Assembly: GCA_902812385.1 (NCBI GenBank)
Contig: CADDZD010000018.1
Span: forward strand, 1-35,533
Direction: 5' to 3'
Length of the DNA: 35,533 nt
Origin: Clostridia bacterium
Lineage (GTDB): Bacteria > Bacillota > DSM-12270 > Thermacetogeniales > Thermacetogeniaceae
Positions 8,287 through 15,998 of this stretch are shown piece after piece. How positions within the stretch are numbered: the first letter of the stretch is position 1; the number at the start of each line of letters is the position of its first letter. Made by a program: the position numbers and the translations under genes. The notes under the pieces are model-generated. The model made no database searches, had not been told where the DNA came from, and worked only from the letters and a program-made list of their open reading frames with translations.

Positions 8287-8301
8287 AGGAGGAGAAACTG
8301 T

Positions 8302-9252
8302 TTGAGGAGGAGTCTTTTTGTCGTCTGTGGGGTGTTCCTTTTATGCCTGCTCTTCGCAGGCACAAGCTATGCGGCAGTAAGCTACACCGTCCAGCCGGGT
8401 GATTCTCTCTATCTCATCGCCCGCTCTTACGGCCTCACACCTCAAGACCTGATCAACGCCAACGGCCTGACAAGCACCATGATCATACCAGGTCAGTTAT
8501 TGACGATCCCGGTTTCCAATTCCCAGGGTTCTCAGTATACCGTCAAACCCGGCGATACCCTGTACCTGATCGCCCAGGCACACGGGATCACGGTTGACAG
8601 CATTATGGCCTACAACAACCTCAAAACGACAACCATCTACCCCGGGCAGGTTCTTCAGCTGCCGCCCGGCAATTCATGGGGCACAAACCCCGGCCAGAAT
8701 TCTTCCGGCACCCGGTACACAGTTAAACCCGGCGATACCCTCTACCTGATCGCCAGGGCACACGGCACGACGGTGGACAGGATCATGGCGGACAACAATC
8801 TTACCACCACCTGGATCTACCCGGGTCAGGTCCTCTATCTTTCCGGATGCGCTCCGTCAAACACCGGATGGGGCTCGGAAGCCTCACGGGGAGAGGTAAC
8901 CCCGGAAGACGCCTACCTGCTCGCCCAGTTGATCTATGCCGAGTCTCGCGGGGAAATCTTTGAGGGCCAGGTCGCTGTTGGGGCCGTTGTTCTCAACCGG
9001 GTCAAGGATCCCCGGTTCCCGAACACAATCAGGGATGTCATCTATGAACCCTGGCAGTTTGAGCCAGTGCTGAACGGCCAGATCAACCTGACGCCCGATG
9101 CAGTTGCAATCCAAGCGGCGGATGCCGCCCTGTCAGGCGCAGACCCCACAGGAGGAGCACTCTACTTCTTTAATCCCAGCAAAGCGGACGGGAGCTTCTT
9201 TAACACTCTTACCTACCTGTGCACCATCGGAAACCATGCCTTCTACAAGTAA
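8302..9252 (+). CDS. Secreted LysM / SleB-CwlJ-type cell wall hydrolase
   Basis: A 316-aa secreted peptidoglycan hydrolase. The TTG at 8302 follows AAGGAGGAG by seven bases; the longer in-frame reading from 8179 would translate the riboswitch and is rejected. A signal peptide (two arginines, hydrophobic core, cut near 'SYAA') is followed by three LysM repeats (about 28-71, 77-120, 135-178), each beginning YTV-PGDSLYLIA or YTVKPGDTLYLIA, and a C-terminal Hydrolase_2 (SleB/CwlJ) domain from about residue 195 ('EDAYLLAQLIYAESRGE', 'VGAVVLNRV...FPNTI', 'YEPWQFEPV'), with the likely catalytic glutamate in AESRGE. LysM repeats 2 and 3 are almost identical in DNA, suggesting recent duplication. Role may be in spore cortex lysis or wall turnover under c-di-AMP control. 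Confidence 0.92.
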   Translation: MRRSLFVVCGVFLLCLLFAGTSYAAVSYTVQPGDSLYLIARSYGLTPQDLINANGLTSTMIIPGQLLTIPVSNSQGSQYTVKPGDTLYLIAQAHGITVDSIMAYNNLKTTTIYPGQVLQLPPGNSWGTNPGQNSSGTRYTVKPGDTLYLIARAHGTTVDRIMADNNLTTTWIYPGQVLYLSGCAPSNTGWGSEASRGEVTPEDAYLLAQLIYAESRGEIFEGQVAVGAVVLNRVKDPRFPNTIRDVIYEPWQFEPVLNGQINLTPDAVAIQAADAALSGADPTGGALYFFNPSKADGSFFNTLTYLCTIGNHAFYK

Positions 9253-9285
9253 AGGAATCACCAGAATACTGCCGCTTTCTCCCAT

Positions 9286-9310
9286 GCCCCCCACCGGGGG
9301 GCTTTTTTAT
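9286..9310 (+). terminator. Rho-independent terminator after the LysM hydrolase
   Basis: GCCCCCC-ACC-GGGGGGC (9286-9302), a perfect 7-bp GC stem with a 3-nt loop, followed by TTTTTTAT. It overlaps the last codons of the convergent radical SAM gene. Confidence 0.93.
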
Positions 9311-10650
9311 ACAATCTCGACCCTTCCTCCGGTCAGGCCCCGAAGCCTTGAATAGTGTCTTCCTAGCAGGTCTCTCCCCCCGGAATCAAAAGCTCTAGCC
9401 GGGAGCAGCACCAGATCAAAAACGTCTCCTCGCTTTTCGATAATCTGGCGAAGGGTGCTCCGGAAATCGAGGGTTGTCAAGAGCCCGGCGGAGGCGATAG
9501 ACCCTCCGAAAAAGCGGTTTGGCACAGCAGCAAGGTGAACCCTGGCACCTCCCCTCTCCCACTCTGGCAGTACCAGCTGCAGCCAGTGCAGGCCCCAGAT
9601 CGAGGTCAGAACCAGGACACTTCTCGCCCGGCGCTCCCTGATGACCCGCCCGGCTTTTTCCACGTGTTCCCATTCGAGATCGTGATTCATGACGATGCCG
9701 GCTCCGTCGTGCTTCTCCTTCCAGAAAGAAACAGGAAATTCTCTTCCCTCAAGTTCCAGACAGGGGTGAACAGCCTTACACACCCGTTTGAAGGCATCCA
9801 CCCGGCTTTTTACAGGCCTCCCGTTTACACTTTTGATAACGTCTCCCCGCCTGATGCCGGCCCTTTCCGCCGGCGAGCCGGGGATCACCCCTGCCACCCT
9901 GGCCTGTAAACTCTGCCAGTCTTCCCACAAGAAAGGCTCCAGGAGCAACGGTATCTTCGAGACTGCCGCCTGCTCCTCCAGAAATTGTCTTAACTTATGA
10001 TACATGGCCTCCGCATCAAAACGGAGCTCCGGCAACGCCAACCTGGTAAAGCCGGGCAGAAAGATCCGTACCGTTGTCGCTCCATGCTCCTGCAGAAAAC
10101 TGCAGCTCAGCTGGAGATCCTGCCACCCGGTCAGGTGCGGCATGGCCACGATGCTGCCGTGGTAGGTGATGCCTGCCTCTGCCATCAAATCCGCCGCTTC
10201 CAAAACCCGGTTCGCCCGACGATCCCCCATTAAAAGCCACCTTCCCCTGGGAGTGGCGCTGTTCAGGGAGAGGTTGAGCTCAAGGGGCTGCATGTCGGAA
10301 AGTCTCTTGATAGCGGTCCTGTTCAGCAGGCTGCCGTTGGTTGTTATTTGAATGGTCGTTTTAGGGTAAATACTTCTTATGATTGACAGTATTGTCCAGA
10401 AATCGGGATGAGTCAGGGGCTCGCCTTCGGTGAAGCGGGAGGCAGCCTCGCCGATAATAATCTTTCTGCGCGGATCCAGTAAGGCAATCAGTTGTTGCAC
10501 AAGAGGAAACGGCAAGGGAGGCAGGGAAAAGGCTTTGACACCTGGGGGATTCTGGGAATTGCTGCAAAAAATACAGCGGAGATTGCAGGTGGAGGTAAGA
10601 GGAAGGATATTCCCCTCTCTCACCGTTTTTCGCAGAATAAAACTAAACAC
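9307..10650 (-). CDS. Radical SAM protein with internal PDZ-like and DUF512-like regions
   Basis: A 447-aa protein with an unusual order of domains. Residues about 18-230 are radical SAM ('TSTCNLRCIFCSNSQNPPG' with the CxxxCxxC set, then 'GEPLTHPDF' and 'ITTNGSLLN'). Residues about 270-310 look like a PDZ module ('VIPGSPAERAGIRRGDVIKSVNG'). The C-terminal part contains 'VPNRFFGGSIASAGLLTTLDF' (roughly 377-396), very like the motif of DUF512 proteins. Known DUF512 proteins as I recall them run PDZ, radical SAM, DUF512; here radical SAM comes first. It ends 19 bp upstream of nothing else on the minus strand and follows lgt closely (19-bp gap), so they may be cotranscribed. Substrate unknown. 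Confidence 0.8.
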   Translation of the reverse strand: MFSFILRKTVREGNILPLTSTCNLRCIFCSNSQNPPGVKAFSLPPLPFPLVQQLIALLDPRRKIIIGEAASRFTEGEPLTHPDFWTILSIIRSIYPKTTIQITTNGSLLNRTAIKRLSDMQPLELNLSLNSATPRGRWLLMGDRRANRVLEAADLMAEAGITYHGSIVAMPHLTGWQDLQLSCSFLQEHGATTVRIFLPGFTRLALPELRFDAEAMYHKLRQFLEEQAAVSKIPLLLEPFLWEDWQSLQARVAGVIPGSPAERAGIRRGDVIKSVNGRPVKSRVDAFKRVCKAVHPCLELEGREFPVSFWKEKHDGAGIVMNHDLEWEHVEKAGRVIRERRARSVLVLTSIWGLHWLQLVLPEWERGGARVHLAAVPNRFFGGSIASAGLLTTLDFRSTLRQIIEKRGDVFDLVLLPARAFDSGGRDLLGRHYSRLRGLTGGRVEIV

Positions 10651-10669
10651 CCTGGTAACCTCTCGCCAT

Positions 10670-11440
10670 CTAATTACTCCGTTCCAGGCTGCCCAGGTAG
10701 GCAGACGCCCCCTGCCGGGAAAGGTAAATGTAAAGCAAACCTCCTACCAGAGCCACGCTGAGAGCGGTTACGGAAGCAACCCATCCTCCCCAAATAAAAG
10801 GGTTTTCGCGGAAGAGCTCAATCACACTGCGGGAGAGCCCGTACAGAATAAGAAACAAGCTGAATATCTGGCCGCGAAAACGGATGCGACGCGACACCAG
10901 CTCCAAAATAACGAAAATTACAACACCGGAAAGCAGTGAATAAAGCTGGGTGGGGTGTCTGGGCAAATCATCAACTGCAGGAAAAACGACTCCCCATGGT
11001 AAGTTTGTGGGAACACCGTAACAGCATCCGTTCAGAAAACAACCGATGCGTGCAAAGGAATACCCGAGGGCAACAGCAGGAGCTGCCAGGTCCAGAAACG
11101 CCAAAAAAGGCACACCGATTTTTCGCAGGTAAAGGTAGCCGGTCAAAAGACCGAATAACAGGGCGCCGTAAAAGGCCAGGCCCCCTTGAGTTAGCATCAG
11201 GATCTGCAGGGGGTGTGCCAGGTAGTAGCCCGGCTCGTAAAGAAAGACGTAAACCAACCGTGCACCGACAATCCCGGCAACCACTATCAGAATTACAAGA
11301 TCGATTACAAACTGCGGTGATTTCCCCTGTTTTTCAACCTTTTTAACCAGCAGGAGTGTAGCCGCAAGAACTCCCAGAGCCACGAAAAAGCCGTAACTGT
11401 AAAGGCGCAGGAATCCCCACTGAAACAAAATAGGATGCAT
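10670..11440 (-). CDS. lgt: Prolipoprotein diacylglyceryl transferase
   Basis: Transfers diacylglycerol from phosphatidylglycerol to the lipobox cysteine of prolipoproteins in the membrane. The 256-aa protein has about seven hydrophobic segments and the Lgt signature near residues 132-145 ('ARIGCFLNGCCYG'), with 'GGLAFYGALLFG' before it and 'RHPTQLYSLLSG' and 'GLSRSVIELFRENP' after it. Length is normal for the family. ATG start with AAAGGTGG eight bases upstream and a near-perfect promoter in the intergenic region. The window's own lipoprotein (325-687) would be a substrate. Confidence 0.95.
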   Translation of the reverse strand: MHPILFQWGFLRLYSYGFFVALGVLAATLLLVKKVEKQGKSPQFVIDLVILIVVAGIVGARLVYVFLYEPGYYLAHPLQILMLTQGGLAFYGALLFGLLTGYLYLRKIGVPFLAFLDLAAPAVALGYSFARIGCFLNGCCYGVPTNLPWGVVFPAVDDLPRHPTQLYSLLSGVVIFVILELVSRRIRFRGQIFSLFLILYGLSRSVIELFRENPFIWGGWVASVTALSVALVGGLLYIYLSRQGASAYLGSLERSN

Positions 11441-11502
11441 TACTCAAACCACCTTTGGATAGAAAAATTCTTAATCTTCAAACAATCCACATATTCACAG
11501 GT

Positions 11503-11540
11503 TTATCCACAATTATATTTATGTTTAAACCGGTTTTCAA
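11503..11540 (-). promoter_or_regulatory. lgt promoter with an overlapping DnaA box
   Basis: Minus strand TTGAAA (11535-11540), 17 bp, TATAAT (11512-11517). The plus strand of 11503-11511 reads TTATCCACA, a perfect consensus DnaA box, lying at the expected transcription start. Weaker related sequences (CAATCCACA at about 11483-11491, TTTATCCCC near 11545-11553) are in the same AT-rich 200 bp. Confidence 0.7.
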
Positions 11541-11652
11541 TAAATTTATCCCCAAAGCTAACAAAATCCTCCTCCTTTTAAATAGCACTAAAAATTCATA
11601 TATTACAGGACTGGAGCACATCTATATATAGGACTTCAAATCAATAATCCGG

Positions 11653-12678
11653 TTATTTATTTTTGCTGACAAGGGGGAAATTGGCGTAGGCCTCCTGTTG
11701 TAGAGAAGCAAAATGCCCGGCCAGGTAATGATAATACCCGGCACATCCAACCATTGCCGCATTGTCGGTGCAGAATTCGACGGGGGGATAAAAAAAATTC
11801 AGCCCCTCCTCGCCGGCTCTTGTCTGAAAGCGGCTCCGGAGGGCGGTATTCGCCGCAACACCCCCGGCCAGTGCAACCTGCTTAACACCCGTTAGCCGCG
11901 CCGCCCACATCGTTTTTTCAACCAGTACATCGATCACGGCAGCTTGAAAACTCGCCGCAATGTCTGCCAGACAGGGCTCATCACCTTTCTGGCGGGCACG
12001 TTGCAGGTAATTGATAACCGCCGTTTTTAAGCCGCTGAAACTGAAATCTAGTTCATTCTCCCCAAGCCATGCTCTTGGAAAAGGGATCGCCTCCGGGTTG
12101 CCTCCCCTTGCCAGTGCTTCCAGAGCAGGACCGCCTGGATAAGCAAGGCCCAGCTGGCGGGCTATTTTGTCAAAGGCTTCACCCGCGGCGTCATCCCGGG
12201 TGGAACCCAGCAATTCATAGCTAAGGTGTTCCTTTACAAGGACCAGGCTGGTGTGGCCACCGGAAACGATCAAACACACAAAAGGAGGTTTGCGTTCCGG
12301 GTGTTCGAGGAAATTTGCGTAAAGATGAGCCTCCAGGTGGTGGACGGGTACCAGTGGAAGCCGCAGCGCAAAGGCGTAAGCCTTGGCCGCAGCAACTCCC
12401 ACGAGCAATGCCCCGATCAGACCGGGGCCTACCGTTACCGCAACGGCATTTAGATCAGAAAACTCTATCCCGGCATCCTTTAGCGAGCGCTCAACCACAA
12501 AAGTAATCTTTTCCAGGTGCTGCCGGGAAGCGACTTCAGGGACTACGCCCCCGTACCGGCGGTGAATGTCGATCTGGGATGCAATTATATTCGAAGAGAT
12601 AAAATGCCCATCCCTGATCACCGCGGCGGACGTTTCATCACAACTGGTTTCAATTCCCAAAATATATACAGGCGGCAA
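11653..12678 (-). CDS. tsaD: tRNA N6-threonylcarbamoyladenosine synthase subunit TsaD
   Basis: Catalytic subunit for the last step of t6A37 formation in ANN-decoding tRNAs, working with TsaB and TsaE encoded upstream in the same operon. The sequence shows the ASKHA ATPase start ('YILGIETSCDETSAAV'), the metal-binding 'VHHLEAH', 'VSGGHTSLV', and 'LAGGVAANTALR'. I prefer TTG at 12678, eight bases after GGGAG; the GTG at 12687 overlaps that site. About 341 aa, the usual length. Last gene of the tsaE-tsaB-rimI cluster, 28 bp after a microprotein gene. Confidence 0.95.
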   Translation of the reverse strand: MPPVYILGIETSCDETSAAVIRDGHFISSNIIASQIDIHRRYGGVVPEVASRQHLEKITFVVERSLKDAGIEFSDLNAVAVTVGPGLIGALLVGVAAAKAYAFALRLPLVPVHHLEAHLYANFLEHPERKPPFVCLIVSGGHTSLVLVKEHLSYELLGSTRDDAAGEAFDKIARQLGLAYPGGPALEALARGGNPEAIPFPRAWLGENELDFSFSGLKTAVINYLQRARQKGDEPCLADIAASFQAAVIDVLVEKTMWAARLTGVKQVALAGGVAANTALRSRFQTRAGEEGLNFFYPPVEFCTDNAAMVGCAGYYHYLAGHFASLQQEAYANFPLVSKNK

Positions 12679-12706
12679 GTTCTCCACTCCCTAAGTACAA
12701 CAATGG

Positions 12707-12853
12707 CTAGAGATTTTCCGGATCGTGATAGATCTCCATGTCGTCCGGGTTTTTCCCAGTCTGCTCATTCCAGGCGTCCTTTTCCTTCTCTTTTTTTTCT
12801 CCCTCCTGCTTTTGAGATACAGCGACGTCAGGTTTGATCTTGTATTCTGCCAT
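12707..12853 (-). CDS. Highly charged 48-aa microprotein
   Basis: An ATG at 12853 with AAAGGAG eight bases before it opens a 48-codon frame ending at TAG 12707. The product is Lys/Glu-rich in the middle and Asp/Glu-rich at the end ('NPDDMEIYHDPENL'), with no hydrophobic segment, so probably soluble and disordered. It sits between the DUF3006 gene and tsaD in the t6A operon. Ribosome site and operon placement support it being real; function unknown. Confidence 0.6.
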   Translation of the reverse strand: MAEYKIKPDVAVSQKQEGEKKEKEKDAWNEQTGKNPDDMEIYHDPENL

Positions 12854-12944
12854 GGCTAGCGCTCCTTTCTTAAAGTAATTTCCACTGTAGTATGCGCGGC
12901 AAGTCGTTTTTCTATTTTGTGTCCGTTCGGAAAGCAGCCGGCCG

Positions 12945-13160
12945 TTAGGGGCGCCAAGCCAGGCGTTCGAGCAGGCTCTTCGGGTTAATCTTACGCACCT
13001 CGGATGCCGGCAGCTCCACCTTCACATCAAAGGAGATCAGGTCGCTTTCCCGGGCATCAGGCAAAAAAATGAGCGGCCATTCGACAGCATGGCCCTCATC
13101 ACTCAACAGTATGATGATCCGGTCCCCCTCAATGCGGTCAACAACCCCTCTTACGATCAC
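12945..13160 (-). CDS. DUF3006-family small protein
   Basis: A 71-aa protein beginning 'VRGVVDRIEGDRIIILLSDEGHAVEWP', the DUF3006 pattern of a small beta-rich domain of unknown function. The GTG at 13160 is preferred: GGGGGG lies seven bases upstream, and it overlaps the rimI stop as GTGA, indicating translational coupling. A longer reading from 13208 would lie wholly inside rimI. Proteins of this family often sit beside hydrolases or small operon genes; no function can be stated. Confidence 0.75.
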   Translation of the reverse strand: MIVRGVVDRIEGDRIIILLSDEGHAVEWPLIFLPDARESDLISFDVKVELPASEVRKINPKSLLERLAWRP

Positions 13161-13636
13161 TGCTCTTCCCCCCTTTGCCTGTCTGAGTTTTCCTGTCCGA
13201 TGCTGCACATCATAACCAGAGCGTCTTCCCGCGTCTCGATATAATAATTCTTACGCCACCCGATATTGCGGAAACCGAGACTCTTGTACAGGTTAAGAGC
13301 AGGTATGTTGGACGGCCTTACCTCCAGGACCATGGTATCCGCACCCTGCTCCCTGGCGTAATCAATCAGAGTATTCATCAGCATCTTACCCAGTCCCCGC
13401 CCGCGAAAATCAGGGTGAACCGCAATGGTGGTAACGTGGGCCTCTCCGCAAAAAAGCCACATGCCGGCATATCCAATCAAATTGTTTTCATGAATCGCTA
13501 CAAAATATACCGCAAATTTGTTCTGGAGTTCGTTCAGGAAAGCCTGCTGCGACCAGGGCGAGGGAAAAGAACAGTTCTCAATGGCCGATATTTGTGGAAT
13601 GTCATCTCTTTTCATAAAGCGTACTGCAACTTCCAC
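13157..13636 (-). CDS. rimI: Ribosomal protein S18 alanine N-acetyltransferase-like GNAT enzyme
   Basis: A 159-aa GNAT acetyltransferase. The N-terminus ('VRFMKRDDIPQISAIENCSFPSPWSQQAF') and the acetyl-CoA-binding loop 'VHPDFRGRGLGKMLM' are those of RimI, as is 'LEVRPSNIPALNLYKSLGFRNIGWRKNYY'. RimI acetylates the N-terminal alanine of S18 in E. coli; its target in Firmicutes is less certain. It lies between tsaB and tsaD, the standard rimI position in Firmicutes. GTG start with GGTGGGG upstream; 12 bp after tsaB. Confidence 0.92.
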   Translation of the reverse strand: MEVAVRFMKRDDIPQISAIENCSFPSPWSQQAFLNELQNKFAVYFVAIHENNLIGYAGMWLFCGEAHVTTIAVHPDFRGRGLGKMLMNTLIDYAREQGADTMVLEVRPSNIPALNLYKSLGFRNIGWRKNYYIETREDALVMMCSIGQENSDRQRGEEQ

Positions 13637-13648
13637 AACACCCCACCT

Positions 13649-14335
13649 TTATTTTTGCCGGATGGCCGGTGATTTTACATAAAGGGCACCGACAGCCCCC
13701 GGATGCTTCCCGCCGTTGGCAAGCAAATCCCGGTAACCGAGTTTTGCAACCATTGCGGCACGGGGCCAGAGCTGCACCGGCTCGGCCAAAACCGCTCTTT
13801 CCCCTAATTTCTCTCGAAAAATGTCCCAGTAAGTCTGGGCGCCCTCCCCGGTGAAGGTAAGCCGGGCAGTGAGATTATCCTGGAGCCGGATGGCGAGCTT
13901 CAGCGGGTTGATGGCCATGTAGTCGCTGAGCCGCCTCATACCGTCATCGGTGCTGACATAAAAGCAGGTGTAAACCTCGTCCCTGCGGGCTTCCAAAACT
14001 GTGCAGATTAAACCGGAAATCCCTCGCAATCCCCATGCCAGTGCGTCAAGGGTAGGCACCCCTGCCAGCGGTTTAACCAGGGCGTGGGCAAAGGCTTTCG
14101 CGGTAGCCAGCCCGACCCGCAGGGAGGTAAAGGACCCCGGCCCGACGGAGACCGCAAAGGCGTCGACATCACCGATAGTCATACCACAACCTTTAAGCAC
14201 GTAATCGATCATGGGAAGCAGGCGCTCCATGTGGGCCTGTCTTGTATTAAAAGAGGCCTCCCCGAGCACCTGTTGCTCCTCACAAACCGCCACGGAAACG
14301 ACCGGGGTTGAGGTTTCTATGCCAAGTATCCGCAT
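13649..14335 (-). CDS. tsaB: t6A biosynthesis protein TsaB
   Basis: A 228-aa paralogue of TsaD without the metal site; it forms a heterodimer with TsaD and binds TsaE. Seen here: 'MRILGIETSTPVVSVAVCE', 'LLPMIDYVLKGCG', 'AVSVGPGSFTSLRVGLATAKAFAH' and 'GVPTLDALA', all typical. ATG start at 14335 overlaps the end of tsaE by 19 bp, so the two are probably translationally coupled. Confidence 0.95.
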   Translation of the reverse strand: MRILGIETSTPVVSVAVCEEQQVLGEASFNTRQAHMERLLPMIDYVLKGCGMTIGDVDAFAVSVGPGSFTSLRVGLATAKAFAHALVKPLAGVPTLDALAWGLRGISGLICTVLEARRDEVYTCFYVSTDDGMRRLSDYMAINPLKLAIRLQDNLTARLTFTGEGAQTYWDIFREKLGERAVLAEPVQLWPRAAMVAKLGYRDLLANGGKHPGAVGALYVKSPAIRQK

Positions 14336-14796
14336 CTGTCCGCCAGCTCCTTAACGATGGCACCATAATGCCCGCCCCTCGGCTCAAATCGTATTAACCG
14401 GGCGGTTTCAATCGGTTCGGTCTGGTTGATGTCAATCTGTAAAAACTCCGAAGGCAGAGCCTCCGGAAACAGATTTCCCCACTCGATCAGGATCACACCG
14501 CGGCGCCTGAGGTAATCGTCCCAACCGATACCCTCGAGTTCCCGGTAGGAACTCAGCCTGTAGAAGTCGGCGTGAAACACCGGGCACCTTCCCCCGTACT
14601 CTTGAACAATCATAAAGCTCGGGCTGGTTACGGGATCGTCAACCTCCAATCCCCGGGCGACACCTTGGATGAAAACCGTTTTTCCCACCCCCAGGCTGCC
14701 GCTAAGAGAAACCACATCCCCCCCGGCCAGCAGCCTGCCCAACTCCTCGCCGATCATCTCCGTTACCCGTGGACTACGTGATATCAATTCCCACAA
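14317..14796 (-). CDS. tsaE: t6A biosynthesis ATPase TsaE
   Basis: Small P-loop ATPase needed to recycle the TsaBD complex. Walker A 'GSLGVGKT', then 'TSPSFMIVQEY' and 'HADFYRLSSYRELEGIGWDDYL' identify the family. The TTG at 14796 (preceded by a GGTGGTGATGG stretch) gives 159 aa and aligns with the usual N-terminus; a GTG at 14850 would add 18 residues and has no good ribosome site. The open frame extends to 14979, but that part is a hydrophobic translation of AT-rich leader and is unlikely to be coding. First gene of the t6A operon, divergent from the hydrogenase-like cassette. Confidence 0.9.
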   Translation of the reverse strand: MWELISRSPRVTEMIGEELGRLLAGGDVVSLSGSLGVGKTVFIQGVARGLEVDDPVTSPSFMIVQEYGGRCPVFHADFYRLSSYRELEGIGWDDYLRRRGVILIEWGNLFPEALPSEFLQIDINQTEPIETARLIRFEPRGGHYGAIVKELADRCGYLA

Positions 14797-15032
14797 CCGA
14801 CCATCACCACCGGCCTGATTCCGGTTTTTATTATATCCCTCTTTCACACTGCCCACAATAAAAATGAAGGATCCGGTTAACTGAAGAAGCAGGAAAACAG
14901 GCTTTGATAGCGAACGATTACCTAATAAAAATATAATAGATATATACCACATCACCGACATGGAGGAGGGAAAGATCAAGGGGGCCTTTGAGAATTGTTT
15001 TACGTATATGGGGGGAGGAGATTCAATTTTAA

Positions 15033-15410
15033 ATGGTCCTAACAGAGGTAATTCGACTACTTTCAGCGGAAGTTATCTGTGGCCATGACAAAATCAATCT
15101 TCAAGTCGAATCAGCCTGCGCCGGCGACCTACTGAGTGATTTACTCACCTTCAGTCATAACAAAACACTCCTGCTCACCGGTCTCACCAATCCCCAGGTG
15201 ATCCGCACAGCCGAAATCATTGACCTTGCCGCAATTATATTCGTGCGTGGAAAAAGGCCGAATGGGGAGACACTGCAACTGGCTCAAGAAAAACAGATAC
15301 CACTCCTTGTAACCCAATTACCCCTTTACGAATGCAGCGGTATTCTTTACAGCGCCGGCCTCAGAGAAGACACTTCAAAAGAAACCAGAGAAGAGGCTAA
15401 AGAATCATAG
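15033..15410 (+). CDS. DRTGG-domain protein (first copy)
   Basis: A 125-aa single-domain protein. 'LQVESACAGDLLSDLLTF', 'LLLTGLTNPQVIRTAEIIDLAAIIFVRGKRP' and 'LAQEKQIPLLVTQLPLYECSG' give the DRTGG fold, a ligand-binding module also found in phosphotransacetylase and CBS-linked proteins. GGGGGGAGGAG lies upstream of the ATG. It opens a six-gene plus-strand operon around an H-cluster protein; a second DRTGG gene follows that protein (17415). Probably a sensor or scaffold; the ligand is unknown. Confidence 0.8.
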   Translation: MVLTEVIRLLSAEVICGHDKINLQVESACAGDLLSDLLTFSHNKTLLLTGLTNPQVIRTAEIIDLAAIIFVRGKRPNGETLQLAQEKQIPLLVTQLPLYECSGILYSAGLREDTSKETREEAKES

Positions 15411-15494
15411 AAATCAAAGCAGCTTTCAGGCTTTTCTTCTAGCATGGGGGCAAAATTTTGTTAAATGTTTAAAAAAGGTGTTGTGTGGTGAATT

Positions 15495-15962
15495 GTGAAA
15501 AACGGTACGAACCCTGAAGCAGACAGAGATCAGAAAATTTGTTTAAGCTTCAACGTGGAAGGTGGCAACTTTCTTTCCGCGGGAGAAGCTTCGATCCGCC
15601 TGAAACACACCCTGCAGCACATCGGGTATCCTGCATCACTGATACGAAGGGTTGCCGTGGCTGCTTATGAAGCTGAAATGAACATAATCATTCACGCCGA
15701 TAGCGGCGTGCTCAAAGCGGAGGTAACACCTGAAGCGGTGACCATTTGGGCCGAGGACAAAGGGCCCGGGATCGAGGACATCGGTCTGGCAATGCAAGAG
15801 GGTTACTCCACGGCACCCAACTATATCAGGGAAATGGGATTTGGCGCAGGTATGGGCCTTCCCAACATCAAAAGATGCGCCGACATTTTTGAGATCGAGA
15901 CCCATGTCGGAATCGGAACAAAAATAAGGATTGTGATCTTCAATAAACAGAAAACGAATTGA
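15495..15962 (+). CDS. RsbW-like anti-sigma-type ATPase
   Basis: A 155-aa GHKL ATPase domain of the anti-sigma/serine kinase group. The N box 'VAVAAYEAEMNIIIHA', the D box 'IWAEDKGPGIEDI' and the glycine-rich lid 'EMGFGAGMGLPNIKRCAD' are clear. No sensor or membrane domain. The neighbourhood (DRTGG and H-cluster genes) suggests it transmits a redox or hydrogen signal, perhaps by phosphorylating a partner; no anti-anti-sigma factor is visible in the window. GTG start at 15495 with a weak GGTG site. Confidence 0.85.
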   Translation: MKNGTNPEADRDQKICLSFNVEGGNFLSAGEASIRLKHTLQHIGYPASLIRRVAVAAYEAEMNIIIHADSGVLKAEVTPEAVTIWAEDKGPGIEDIGLAMQEGYSTAPNYIREMGFGAGMGLPNIKRCADIFEIETHVGIGTKIRIVIFNKQKTN

Positions 15963-15998
15963 TAAATGGCGGGCGTCTTGTAAGATGGATGGTGTTAA

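Noticed and set aside
8179-8301. N-terminal extension of the LysM hydrolase from GTG 8179
   Set aside because: This part is the riboswitch; the strong ribosome site and signal peptide fit the TTG at 8302.
11483-11553. Replication origin
   Set aside because: Only one perfect DnaA box, and no dnaA, dnaN, gyrB or similar neighbours; better explained as promoter-linked site or chance.
14797-14979. Hydrophobic N-terminal extension of TsaE
   Set aside because: No TsaE has a membrane anchor, the DNA is AT-rich leader sequence, and no ribosome site precedes it.
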